Made by a program: the position numbers and the translations under genes. From the NCBI RefSeq assembly GCF_022557175.1, contig NZ_CP092915.1, positions 4,898,001 through 4,962,000 on the forward strand: a stretch of 64,000 nucleotides of DNA. The letters run 5' to 3'. The notes below the pieces were generated by a model. It was not told where the DNA came from, made no database searches, and saw only the letters and a program-made list of their open reading frames with translations. The DNA comes from Mycolicibacterium sp. YH-1 (GTDB lineage Bacteria > Actinomycetota > Actinomycetes > Mycobacteriales > Mycobacteriaceae). Positions 39,815 through 48,026 of this stretch are shown here, piece by piece. Every line of letters starts with the position of its first letter. The stretch's first letter is position 1.

Positions 39815-39968
39815 CGTCGGCCTCCGTGATAGCGGTGGTGGGGTGCACCACTCTACCCGCGGCCACCCCACGGCGCCCCCACTGTCGACAATTCACTTGT
39901 GCGCCAACATGTTAACGAATCGGACCAACCGCCGTGCAGCCGCCTTGACTGACATCCAAGCCGACTAG

Positions 39969-39984
39969 ATTAATAGGAATTAAC
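39969..39984. promoter_or_regulatory. Palindromic operator, site 2 (imperfect)
   Basis: ATTAATA-GG-AATTAAC: 5 of 7 arm positions pair. It lies in the long gap (39815-40347) upstream of the hypothetical gene and of the IclR gene. Confidence 0.35.
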
Positions 39985-40125
39985 ATTGACGGCCCTCGGG
40001 CCGAGGGGGTGGCACCGCCCACCAAGCGGCTCCGGAATGGCGCCGAAAAGCCTCGTAACTCCCATACTAATAGCATGTTTGCATGGCCTAGACCCTTGCG
40101 CACGCAACCCTCATCGCGCGTTTGA

Positions 40126-40167
40126 TTGACAATACCAAGTTATCGTCCTACATTAATCATGATTCAT
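40126..40167 (+). promoter_or_regulatory. Consensus-like promoter overlapped by palindromic operator, site 3
   Basis: TTGACA (40126-40131), 17-base spacer, TACATT (40149-40154). The palindrome ATTAATC-AT-GATTCAT (40152-40167, 6 of 7 arm positions pairing) begins inside the -10, so a bound protein should block this promoter. It points at the IclR gene through a leader of about 180 bases containing an 11-codon ORF (ATG 40171, no clear ribosome site). Confidence 0.6.
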
Positions 40168-40347
40168 ACCATGACGGAGGATGTGGCGATGCGGTCTGCC
40201 GTCTGACAAAGCCAAAGACACCGCAAGGGCGTACCACGAAGCGCCACCGGCGTTTCGGGTGCGCTGTGAGGAGTGACTGCTTCACGGTCGGTGTACGGAT
40301 ACATCGAGACGGACCTGTGATCCCCACTGACACGTGAGGCCGGCGAC

Positions 40348-41088
40348 TTGCTGAATACCATCGATCGCACCGGGAAGGTGCTGAATCTCTTCACGGCAGA
40401 GACACCCGAGTGGGGTGTCACCGAGGTGGCGACAACACTGCGGGTGCCAAAGTCAACGACTTTCGACGTCATGGCCAGTCTCGCCGCGATTGGCCTGCTG
40501 CAGCGGACTTCAGAGGACCGATACCGACTCGGCTGGCGTGTTCTGCTCATCAGTCGCCGGCTGATGAGTTCCACTTGCTTCAACGCGCATACGCACCGCT
40601 GTGTGGCCGACCTGGCCAATCAGCTGTCGGCCATCGTCACCATCGGAGCGTGGGATGGCCAAGGAGTCGTCTGCATCGCCAATGCGTCAGCAAGTCGAGC
40701 CGAGCCAATTGTCGCTGACGGAACCCATATCTCAGACCACACATCGGCGCTCGGCAAGCTGCTCATGGCACAACTCCCCTGGCCGAAGGTACAAGAGCGT
40801 ATCGACCGATACGGCCTTCCACATCTGACGGAGAACTCGGTATCCGACGTCAATGCCTTTCGTGCGCAGCTCATATCAGCGCGCCGTGACGGTGCCGCGA
40901 CCGAACACGGCGAGACCTTTGTCGGACAGTCGTGTACTGCAGTGGGCATCTACCAGCGCGAACGCCAAGCGATTGCCGCGTTATCGATCAGCATGCCAAC
41001 AGAGCGAATGCAGAATCGTGGCGAAGAGTGCCTTCGCATCGCCCGGCGGTCGGCGCGCATTCTGCTCCAGCAGGGCATTTCGCGGTAA
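40348..41088 (+). CDS. IclR-family transcriptional regulator
   Basis: A 246-residue IclR regulator. The N-terminal winged HTH (about 5-62) includes VTEVATTLRVPKSTTFDVMA and AAIGLLQRTSEDRYRLGWRV; the C-terminal effector domain has HTSALGKLLMAQLPW and a Cys in FVGQSCTAVGIY. TTG 40348 is preceded by GAGG; CTG 40327 is another possible start. It is the nearest regulator upstream of the E1/E2 genes and probably controls them and itself. Confidence 0.85.
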   Translation: MLNTIDRTGKVLNLFTAETPEWGVTEVATTLRVPKSTTFDVMASLAAIGLLQRTSEDRYRLGWRVLLISRRLMSSTCFNAHTHRCVADLANQLSAIVTIGAWDGQGVVCIANASASRAEPIVADGTHISDHTSALGKLLMAQLPWPKVQERIDRYGLPHLTENSVSDVNAFRAQLISARRDGAATEHGETFVGQSCTAVGIYQRERQAIAALSISMPTERMQNRGEECLRIARRSARILLQQGISR

Positions 41089-41168
41089 GACCTTCGGGCC
41101 GCGTAACGGCCATGCCGGCCATCGTGCGCTGCTTTGGCGCACACCTTGATATGTGGGTAGGCAGCGCG

Positions 41169-41432
41169 CTAGCAGGGCATGGTCGCTCTCGCGGCACACA
41201 GCTTCGCGGTGTGAGTCGGTCGGGCAAACGACGTTGCCAATTCCTTCGGGGCCGTTGACCGCGTCACCGTGGCGACCAACGGCGGATTGTCGCTGCGCGC
41301 TGCGCTTTCGCTGGCCGCGTCGCTTTCATGGGTGGCGGACACTGCGCCCATCGCAATCGCGGCTCCCGCGCCCATCACGGCAGCCATCAACTTGAGACTT
41401 GGAAAGACGCGGCCAAAAACGTTGTTCCCCAT
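41169..41432 (-). CDS. Small secreted protein
   Basis: An 87-residue protein starting MGNNVFGRVFPSLKLMAAVM with a hydrophobic signal core (MAAVMGAGAAIAMGAVSA) and a likely signal-peptidase site after AVSA. The mature part is Ser/Thr/Ala-rich with two late Cys residues. ATG 41432 has GGAGAAGGT immediately upstream. Not recognised beyond resemblance to small exported mycobacterial proteins. Confidence 0.6.
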   Translation of the reverse strand: MGNNVFGRVFPSLKLMAAVMGAGAAIAMGAVSATHESDAASESAARSDNPPLVATVTRSTAPKELATSFARPTHTAKLCAARATMPC

Positions 41433-41678
41433 ACCTTCTCCTATCGAATATGAACAGTCTGGCGATACCATCACCCCAACCCGGACGTGACTGCCGCCAC
41501 ACTGCATGCGAAACTTGTTGTGCGTCACTGGGCGTCCGACTATTTCGGATACAGATCGTGGGCACGCAACCTGGGATCGCCTCGCCGGCAACCAATCCCT
41601 CGACGGTCAGTCGGTACGGCAGTGACTGCGTCCAGAACACGACCGCGCCGATTGTGTTGCGCCAAAGTCATATTGGTT

Positions 41679-41691
41679 GATCATTCTGATC
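41679..41691. promoter_or_regulatory. Short palindrome upstream of the E1 gene
   Basis: GATCA-TTC-TGATC, perfect 5-3-5, about 175 bases before the E1 start. It could be an IclR site. The remaining sequence in 41433-41867 shows no gene; E1 has GGAG 7 bases before its ATG. Confidence 0.3.
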
Positions 41692-41867
41692 GTGTTCCAA
41701 CGTCCTACACGGAAGGTCGGTGTGCAACGTGCGCAACCGTGACAACGGCGCTTGCTTCGAATGCGACGCCGTGATGCGCTTAGCAGTGCATTCTGCGATC
41801 TGGATGTGAGTTCTCCTGACCTTGACGGTCGGCACTCATCCGCGCGCTACGCCACCAGGGAGTCACC

Positions 41868-44204
41868 ATGACCATTACTCATTCATTCGGACTCGCGCCG
41901 TCCACGCAGAGTCGACAGGAATCTCAGGCACTTGATGTCATCGCCGCTCGAGTCTTGTGGCTTTCGACGGCAATGATTCACCACGCCAACCGTGTCCGCC
42001 CCAATCCCAGCGGTCTAAAGGTGGGCGGACATCAAGCGTCGTCTGCCTCGATGGTGGCCATCATGACCTCGTTGTATTTCGAGCATCTTCGATCCTCCGA
42101 CCGGGTCTCAGTGAAACCCCATGCGTCCCCGGTGCTGCATAGCATCAATTATCTGCTGGGGTCGCTTGACGAGCGGTATATGACGACGTTGCGGGAATTC
42201 GGTGGCCTGCAAAGTTATCCGAGCCGCTCCAAGGACCCAGATCCGGTGGACTATTCCACTGGATCAGTGGGAATTGGTGCCACAGCTCCCATTTGGGGTT
42301 CGGTTGCGCGCCGATACGTGGACACGGTGTACGGCAACGCCGGCACTGGTCGGCAGTACTCCTTGCTCGGGGACGCCGAACTCGACGAGGGTGCAGTGTG
42401 GGAAGCCATCCTGGATCCCTCAGTTCGGGAACTCGGCGAGATCGTGTGGATTGTCGATATGAACCGCCAGTCCCTCGACCGCGTGGTACCTCACATAGCG
42501 ACCGATCGGCTGCACGACATGTTCGATGCGGCGGGCTGGCAGGTCATTACGGTCAGGTTCGGCAGACTCCTCGAAGGCCTTTTTGCCAAGCCTGGCGGAG
42601 AGCAGCTGCGCAGCAGGATTCTCAATATGCCGAACCCGGAGTATCAGCGTCTACTGCGGTGTACTGCGGAGCAGTTGCGCACGCGCCTGCCCGGGGATGG
42701 CGACGGCGCCGCGGCCATCGCCACCCTGATTGGAGACCTGGACGACGCGACTCTGCTCCGGGCCATCGGAAATCTCGGCGGCCATGACATGGAGACGCTG
42801 CGGGACGCGTACTCCCAGATCGATGACTCGCGCCCGACAGTGATCATCGCCTACACCGTCAAGGGCTACGGGTTGCCGATCCAAGGGCATCCGCAGAATC
42901 ACTCGTCGCTGCTCAGCAACGAGCAGTTCACTGCGCTCGCGGCGATGCTCGACGAGGATCCCGAGCATCCTTTCCGGCGATTCGATGAGGACAGCCCGGC
43001 GGGCAGCCTATGCCGGCAGGCGGCCGAACGACTTCGCCGTGACGAGTTCACCGAGATCGTGCCGCCGCGGGTGCCTACCGACATCGGACGCACTCCCCCG
43101 GCAGTCTCCAACACCCAGAGCGCACTCGGACGCACGCTGCTCGACTTGACTCGAGACGCACCCGAAGTCGCGAAACGGGTCATTACCGTGAGCCCGGACG
43201 TGAGTTCGAGCACCAACCTCGCCGGGTGGCTCAACAAAGTTGGCGTTTGGTCGCCCACCGAGCGGCGCAACTGGTTCGACGACGACGACGAGACGATCAT
43301 GCACTGGCGCGAACGCCCCACGGGGCAGCACATGGAACTCGGCATCGCAGAAGTAAACCTGGTCGGACTCATCAGCGAGCTGGGCGCAACCTGGAGCCGT
43401 TGGGGACAGCCGCTGTTCCCGATCGGAGTGCTCTACGACCCGTTCGTCGAACGCGCCCTCGAACCCTGGTCCTACGGCATCTACGCGGGCGGCCAATCGA
43501 TCCTCGTCGGTACACCCGCCGGGGTCACATTGGCGGCCGAGGGCGGTGCGCACCAATCGATTAAGACACCGTCGATTGGACTCGAACAGCCCGGGTGCAT
43601 CAGCTACGAGCCTGCGTTCGCCACAGAGGTCGAGTGGATCCTGCTGCACTGCATCAGCCAGTTGGGACGCTCCAACGGCACATCGTCGTACCTGCGCCTG
43701 TCCACCAGGCCGGTGCAGCAGGTACTGGCAAACGTGCCTGATGATCCCGCGGCCAGGGAACGCCGACGCCGCCATGTGCTGGCCGGTGCATACTCGCTTC
43801 GGCATTCGACCACGCCGGCGGTGTGCATCGTCACCATGGGAGCCATGGCAACCGAGGCAACCGAGGCCGCGGCCCGGCTCAGCGAGATAGGTGTGAGCGC
43901 CGAGGTGATCTGTGTGACCAGCCCGGACCTGCTCTTCCGCGCTTTACAGGGGCGAGAAGGCCTAAGTGAGTCCCCCTCGTGGATCCTGGATCAGGTCTTT
44001 CCTGCTGAGCGGGCTGCGCCGATGGTCACTGTGCTCGACGGGCACCCCCACACGTTGGCGTTCCTGGCGACCATCAACCACGTCCGCTGTAAGTCACTGG
44101 GCGTCAGCATGTTCGGACAAGCGGGCGACCTCGATGCCGTGTACCGCTACCACGGCATCGACACCGACAGCATCGTGCGCGCCGCGCTCGATGTGGCCAA
44201 ATGA
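41868..44204 (+). CDS. AceE-like 2-oxoacid dehydrogenase E1 (transketolase-like)
   Basis: Thiamin-diphosphate-dependent homodimeric-type E1 of 778 residues, shorter than typical AceE (about 890-930). His55 (GGHQAS) and His85 (KPHASP) fit the cofactor/substrate site; the ThDP motif runs GDAELDEG (168-175) to Asn199. The second half has GQHMELGIAEVNLVGLISEL, with the Glu that activates ThDP, and EGGAHQSIKTPSIG. It decarboxylates a 2-oxoacid and passes the acyl group to a lipoyl domain; pyruvate or a related short 2-oxoacid is plausible. The E2 gene follows after 12 bases; no E3 gene is near. Confidence 0.85.
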   Translation: MTITHSFGLAPSTQSRQESQALDVIAARVLWLSTAMIHHANRVRPNPSGLKVGGHQASSASMVAIMTSLYFEHLRSSDRVSVKPHASPVLHSINYLLGSLDERYMTTLREFGGLQSYPSRSKDPDPVDYSTGSVGIGATAPIWGSVARRYVDTVYGNAGTGRQYSLLGDAELDEGAVWEAILDPSVRELGEIVWIVDMNRQSLDRVVPHIATDRLHDMFDAAGWQVITVRFGRLLEGLFAKPGGEQLRSRILNMPNPEYQRLLRCTAEQLRTRLPGDGDGAAAIATLIGDLDDATLLRAIGNLGGHDMETLRDAYSQIDDSRPTVIIAYTVKGYGLPIQGHPQNHSSLLSNEQFTALAAMLDEDPEHPFRRFDEDSPAGSLCRQAAERLRRDEFTEIVPPRVPTDIGRTPPAVSNTQSALGRTLLDLTRDAPEVAKRVITVSPDVSSSTNLAGWLNKVGVWSPTERRNWFDDDDETIMHWRERPTGQHMELGIAEVNLVGLISELGATWSRWGQPLFPIGVLYDPFVERALEPWSYGIYAGGQSILVGTPAGVTLAAEGGAHQSIKTPSIGLEQPGCISYEPAFATEVEWILLHCISQLGRSNGTSSYLRLSTRPVQQVLANVPDDPAARERRRRHVLAGAYSLRHSTTPAVCIVTMGAMATEATEAAARLSEIGVSAEVICVTSPDLLFRALQGREGLSESPSWILDQVFPAERAAPMVTVLDGHPHTLAFLATINHVRCKSLGVSMFGQAGDLDAVYRYHGIDTDSIVRAALDVAK

Positions 44205-44216
44205 GACGGAGTGACG

Positions 44217-45365
44217 ATGAGCGAAACACGAGTGACCATTTCACTTCCCACCCTGGGCGAGGACATCACCGAGGCCACCATCAGCCGGTGGCTCGTCAGC
44301 GTCGGTGATGACATCGATACTGACGAACCCCTGCTGGAGGTGGCCACCGACAAGGTCGACACCGAGATCCCGTCTCCGGTGACAGGCACCGTTGTGGAGG
44401 TCCTCGTCGAAGAGGACGAAAGCGTCGAGGTGGGGGCCCGCCTGGCTGTCATCGCCGTGGCGGTGACGCCCAGCCAAACGCCGCCCGCCCCAACCGAGAC
44501 CCCGTCCACGGCACCACCATCTCCGGCAGTGGTGCCCTTGGCCCCACAGCCCTCCGGTCCTGACCGAATCGCATCCGCGACGCCGAGCACGGCGGCCGCC
44601 GCGATCATTCCCGCCCCTGGCACGGTCTCAGGCTCACCGCAACGGTTGCCGCGGATCCGGCAGATCATCGCGGCACGCATGCTCGAGTCCCTGCAGACAT
44701 CAGCGCAATTGACCTCGGTAGTCGAGGTCGACGTCACCGCCATCGGTCGGCTCCGTGCAGCGAGCAAGTCGCAGTTCCTCGAGCGCACGGGGGTCAAGTT
44801 GTCATTCCTGCCGTTCTTCGCCAGGGCCGTGATCGAAGCGCTCGCGGAGCACCCGGTGCTCAGTGCCACGGTGAATCCGGAGTGCACGGAGATCACCTAC
44901 TTCGACGGCGTCGATCTTGGGATAGCCGTCGATAGCCCGAAAGGACTAATGGTGCCCGTCGTTCGTGGTGCCCACCAACTCGGCATCCCGGACCTTTCGG
45001 TCGAGATCGCGGCACTCGCAGATCAGGTTCGTGTCGGTTCGATCCCACCCGATGCTCTTGTCGGCGGAACCTTCACCTTGACCAATACCGGCAGCCGCGG
45101 AGCACTGTTCGACACCCCCATCCTCAACGCTCCCCAGTCGGGCATCCTCGGGACCGGTGCCGTCGTCGACCGCGTCGTTCCCCAGCGTGACGCGGACGGG
45201 AATCTCTCCATCGGGGTGCGCTCCATGGTGTATCTCGCGCTGACCTACGACCACCGCATCGTCGACGGCGCCGACGCAGCGCGATTCCTGACCACGATCA
45301 AGGATCGGCTCGAGTCCGGTTTCACCGCCGAGGAAGTGTTCGCCACCACTGCGACCCGTCCGTGA
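44217..45365 (+). CDS. Dihydrolipoamide acyltransferase (E2) without subunit-binding domain
   Basis: A 382-residue E2. A single lipoyl domain occupies residues 1-82, with Lys46 in EVATDKVDTEIPSP as the lipoyl site. A Pro/Thr/Ala linker (83-140) leads directly to the catalytic domain (141-382), whose active site is YDHRIVDG (His346, Asp350). The peripheral subunit-binding domain normally found between linker and core is not visible. ATG 44217 was preferred to GTG 44211 because GGAG lies 5 bases upstream. Works with the adjacent E1; E3 must come from elsewhere. Confidence 0.85.
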   Translation: MSETRVTISLPTLGEDITEATISRWLVSVGDDIDTDEPLLEVATDKVDTEIPSPVTGTVVEVLVEEDESVEVGARLAVIAVAVTPSQTPPAPTETPSTAPPSPAVVPLAPQPSGPDRIASATPSTAAAAIIPAPGTVSGSPQRLPRIRQIIAARMLESLQTSAQLTSVVEVDVTAIGRLRAASKSQFLERTGVKLSFLPFFARAVIEALAEHPVLSATVNPECTEITYFDGVDLGIAVDSPKGLMVPVVRGAHQLGIPDLSVEIAALADQVRVGSIPPDALVGGTFTLTNTGSRGALFDTPILNAPQSGILGTGAVVDRVVPQRDADGNLSIGVRSMVYLALTYDHRIVDGADAARFLTTIKDRLESGFTAEEVFATTATRP

Positions 45366-45485
45366 GCGACGCTCGCTCTGCGACTGCCGAGCTAGTCAGG
45401 CCGCCACCACATCCGATGCCCGCGCTCCATTGAGTAGAGGCCGCCTGAAGGCGGACGCCATCCCGTCATTGTGCGAGTGAGAGTG

Positions 45486-45551
45486 CCCAGGGACACCGCG
45501 TGGCCGCGTCCCACGCGGTGCTGGGTCACTACCGGCACTGTACTGTGCCGG
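45486..45551. terminator. Two hairpins between convergent operons
   Basis: Hairpin one has arms caccgcgtgg / ccacgcggtg (10 base pairs, loop ccgcgtc, 45494-45520), extended by cccag/ctggg across a bulge. Hairpin two has arms ccggcac / gtgccgg with loop tgtact (45532-45551). They lie between the E2 stop and the stop of the convergent ligase gene. No T-run follows, so strength is uncertain. The rest of 45366-45556 shows nothing else. Confidence 0.55.
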
Positions 45552-45556
45552 AGCCT

Positions 45557-47179
45557 TCAACCGTTGATCATGAGCGGCCGTGAACTCCACTCCGCATCAC
45601 GCAATTCGTTCTTGCGGATCTTTCCGGTTGAAGTCTTGGGAAGCTCGTTGACGAACTCGACTGAACGTGGTGCCTTAAACGACGCGAGACGCGACTTCAC
45701 GTGTGCGATGACCTCGGTCTCGTGGAGCTGCGCTCCACTGGCGGTGACCACGAACGCTTTTGGCCGTTCGCCCCACTTATCATCGGGTACGCCTACGACG
45801 GCAGCCTCGAGTATCTCCGGATGCGACAGAATGGCGTGCTCGACCTCGATTGTCGAGATGTTCTCTCCTCCGGAGATCACCACGTCCTTCGCCCGGTCGA
45901 GGAGTTGCACGTATCCGTCGGGATGCATGACGCCCAGGTCACCCGAGTGAAACCAGCCGCCCTCGGTTGCCTTCCGCGTACCGTCTTCGTCGCCGTAATA
46001 TCCTTTCATCACGCTGTTGCCGCACATCACAATCTCGCCCATCTCTGCCCCATCGGCGGCGACATCAATCAACTCGCCCTCCGGTGAAAGCACGGGCCGC
46101 ACGACCCGCAGACGATTGGCAGTGATCATGCCAACACCCTGGCGTGCCATGAGTTCCGCGTGGTGTTCGGTGTCGAGTTCGTTCCACTCGGGCTTGGGTT
46201 CGCAGATGGAATAGGGTCCGTAGGTTTCAGTGAGGCCGTAGACGTGGACGATCGACGCGCCGAGACCGCGGATTGCGGCAATGATGCTGGGGCTGGGGGG
46301 TGCGCCGCCGTTGGTTATGGTCAACGGTGCGGTAAGGAGATGGGCCTGCTCGGCGTTGGCGAGCATGGTCAGAACCGTCGGTGCTCCGTTGAGGTGCGAA
46401 ATCTGATGCTCGTCGATCAACGACCACATGCTTTCGGCGCGCACCGCCCGAAGGCAGACGTGCGTACCGAGAGCGCCAGTGACCGCCCAGGTCGTGCACC
46501 ATCCGTTGCAATGGAACATCGGTAGAGTCCACAGATACTTGGTCTCCTGGCCAAATCCCGAATGGTGTATCCCGCCGAGCGCGCTGAGGTAGGCACCACG
46601 GTGGGAGTACATGACTCCTTTGGGACGGCCCGTAGTGCCGGATGTGTAGTTGATTGCCAGCGTCCGGGTCTCGTCGTCGATCTCCCACCGGAGGTCGCCT
46701 CCCCTGCCGCGGGTCAGGAACGCGTCATAGCTGTGAAACTCGCTCGGTACCGTGAAGAGGCCATCCACGGCCGGTAGTTCGATCCAATCATCGATCGTGG
46801 CGAATTCGCATCCGGCGTCGCGGAGTGACCGCAGGAGTTCAATTTCGCCAACTATCATGCGCGCACCTGAATGCCCGCAGATGTACTCGACCTCGGCCGC
46901 TGACAAGCGCGTGTTGACCGTGACAAGCACACCGCGCGCCAGGGGGACTGCGTAATGAGCGATGAGCATCTCGGCGGAGTTGCTGGCCAGATAGGCGACT
47001 CGTTCGCCATCCGAGATACCGGTGGCGCGAAGCGCTTTCGCGAGAGCCTGCACTGCTGCGGCGAACTCACGGTAGCTCCATTGACGTTGGCCGTCGATGA
47101 TCGCGATCTTGTCGGGCATGATCTCGACTGCACGCTCGAGGAAACGGAGGGGTGTCAAAGGAACATCAAGACCAGTCAT
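45557..47179 (-). CDS. AMP-dependent acyl-CoA synthetase (medium/aromatic-acid type)
   Basis: CoA ligase of 540 residues from a branch different from the two 630-residue ligases. Motifs: NYTSGTTGRPKGVMYSHRGA, the ProMet-Phe-His-Cys-Asn-Gly-Trp segment, VYGLTETYGPYSICE, WFHSGDLGVMHPDGY, and the terminal catalytic Lys in LPKTSTGKIRKNELR. Close to the plant-peroxisomal-like and dicarboxylate-type ligases used for short or aromatic acids. GGAGGATCC precedes the ATG. Last gene of the right operon. Confidence 0.9.
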   Translation of the reverse strand: MTGLDVPLTPLRFLERAVEIMPDKIAIIDGQRQWSYREFAAAVQALAKALRATGISDGERVAYLASNSAEMLIAHYAVPLARGVLVTVNTRLSAAEVEYICGHSGARMIVGEIELLRSLRDAGCEFATIDDWIELPAVDGLFTVPSEFHSYDAFLTRGRGGDLRWEIDDETRTLAINYTSGTTGRPKGVMYSHRGAYLSALGGIHHSGFGQETKYLWTLPMFHCNGWCTTWAVTGALGTHVCLRAVRAESMWSLIDEHQISHLNGAPTVLTMLANAEQAHLLTAPLTITNGGAPPSPSIIAAIRGLGASIVHVYGLTETYGPYSICEPKPEWNELDTEHHAELMARQGVGMITANRLRVVRPVLSPEGELIDVAADGAEMGEIVMCGNSVMKGYYGDEDGTRKATEGGWFHSGDLGVMHPDGYVQLLDRAKDVVISGGENISTIEVEHAILSHPEILEAAVVGVPDDKWGERPKAFVVTASGAQLHETEVIAHVKSRLASFKAPRSVEFVNELPKTSTGKIRKNELRDAEWSSRPLMING

Positions 47180-47262
47180 GGATCCTCCAGTTGAAGCAAC
47201 GCTTCCTGCCGAAGCGCTGAAATCGGTTTCTAGTAGAACGATTGGGCGGGGCCATCACGTTC

Positions 47263-48018
47263 TCAGGCGCCGCGGGCTCGCGCATGCTGAACGATGAGGG
47301 AGGTGACGGCCTCGAGGCATGCTGTCCCGATGGACTCGGACGCGCCTGCTGGATCACCCAGGACACCGTTGGGCGATACCGCAGCGATGCCCTCGCTGAA
47401 GGCGCGAGCGAGGAACTCCTCGTCAACAGTGCCCGAGTATCCGCGGGCACAGCGTTCGACGCGCACCTTATCCGGATGTAGCACGAGCATCACGGAGGTT
47501 TCCGCGATGTCTGCGTGCCCCCCGACGTTGCCGCCCAGGGAAGCCACGTCCTCGGCGGCCCGGCGCCATGCATCGAGGATCGCCTCACTGTCTGTAAAGA
47601 CGATGACCGACAGTGGGGCCAACTTAGCCTTCAGACGCAACTCGAAGTCGCGCATGACGGGATGGTTTCCGATGTGGCCTGAGAACAGGACCAAACGCTC
47701 AAATCCGTAACCAGCGAGGTTTGCGCCGTAGTCTTCGCAGATGGCTTCAAGAGTCGACGCTCGAAGCGACAGTGTGCCAGGGAATCCGAGGTGATGCGGC
47801 GAGTATCCGACGCGGACGGTGGGCAGGACGAGCGCACCACCGAGGTCTTGCGCAATCCGCACCGCGAGTTCGTCAGCGTGGTCGGCGTCCACGGATAGCG
47901 GCAGGTGACCACCGTGCTGCTCGACTGCGGCGAGGGGCAGGATCGCCGTGCGCGCTCCCCCTGCGATCGCCTCACCGATTTCGGCACTCGTCATGTACTC
48001 GACCCGAATCTCGTTCAT
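47263..48018 (-). CDS. Creatininase-family amidohydrolase
   Basis: A 251-residue creatininase/MftE-like protein. Metal-binding elements are AAVEQHGGHLPLSVDADHAD, FSGHIGNHPV (a variant of the usual NGHGGN) and GGHADIAETSVML. Family members hydrolyse cyclic or backbone amides; creatinine itself is only one case. Start ATG 48018 lies 8 bases after the ligase stop and matches the vestigial 12-codon stub at 33620-33658. In the right operon it may open a lactam or release an amide from the imported substrate. Confidence 0.85.
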   Translation of the reverse strand: MNEIRVEYMTSAEIGEAIAGGARTAILPLAAVEQHGGHLPLSVDADHADELAVRIAQDLGGALVLPTVRVGYSPHHLGFPGTLSLRASTLEAICEDYGANLAGYGFERLVLFSGHIGNHPVMRDFELRLKAKLAPLSVIVFTDSEAILDAWRRAAEDVASLGGNVGGHADIAETSVMLVLHPDKVRVERCARGYSGTVDEEFLARAFSEGIAAVSPNGVLGDPAGASESIGTACLEAVTSLIVQHARARGA

Positions 48019-48026
48019 TGCGGCAC

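Noticed and set aside
40171..40206. Eleven-codon ORF (MTEDVAMRSAV) as a leader peptide gene
   Set aside because: No clear ribosome site and no regulatory codon run; kept only as a remark on the leader.
41656..41737. GTTGCGC / GCGCAAC inverted pair upstream of the E1 gene
   Set aside because: Arms are 70 bases apart and short; likely chance in GC-rich DNA.
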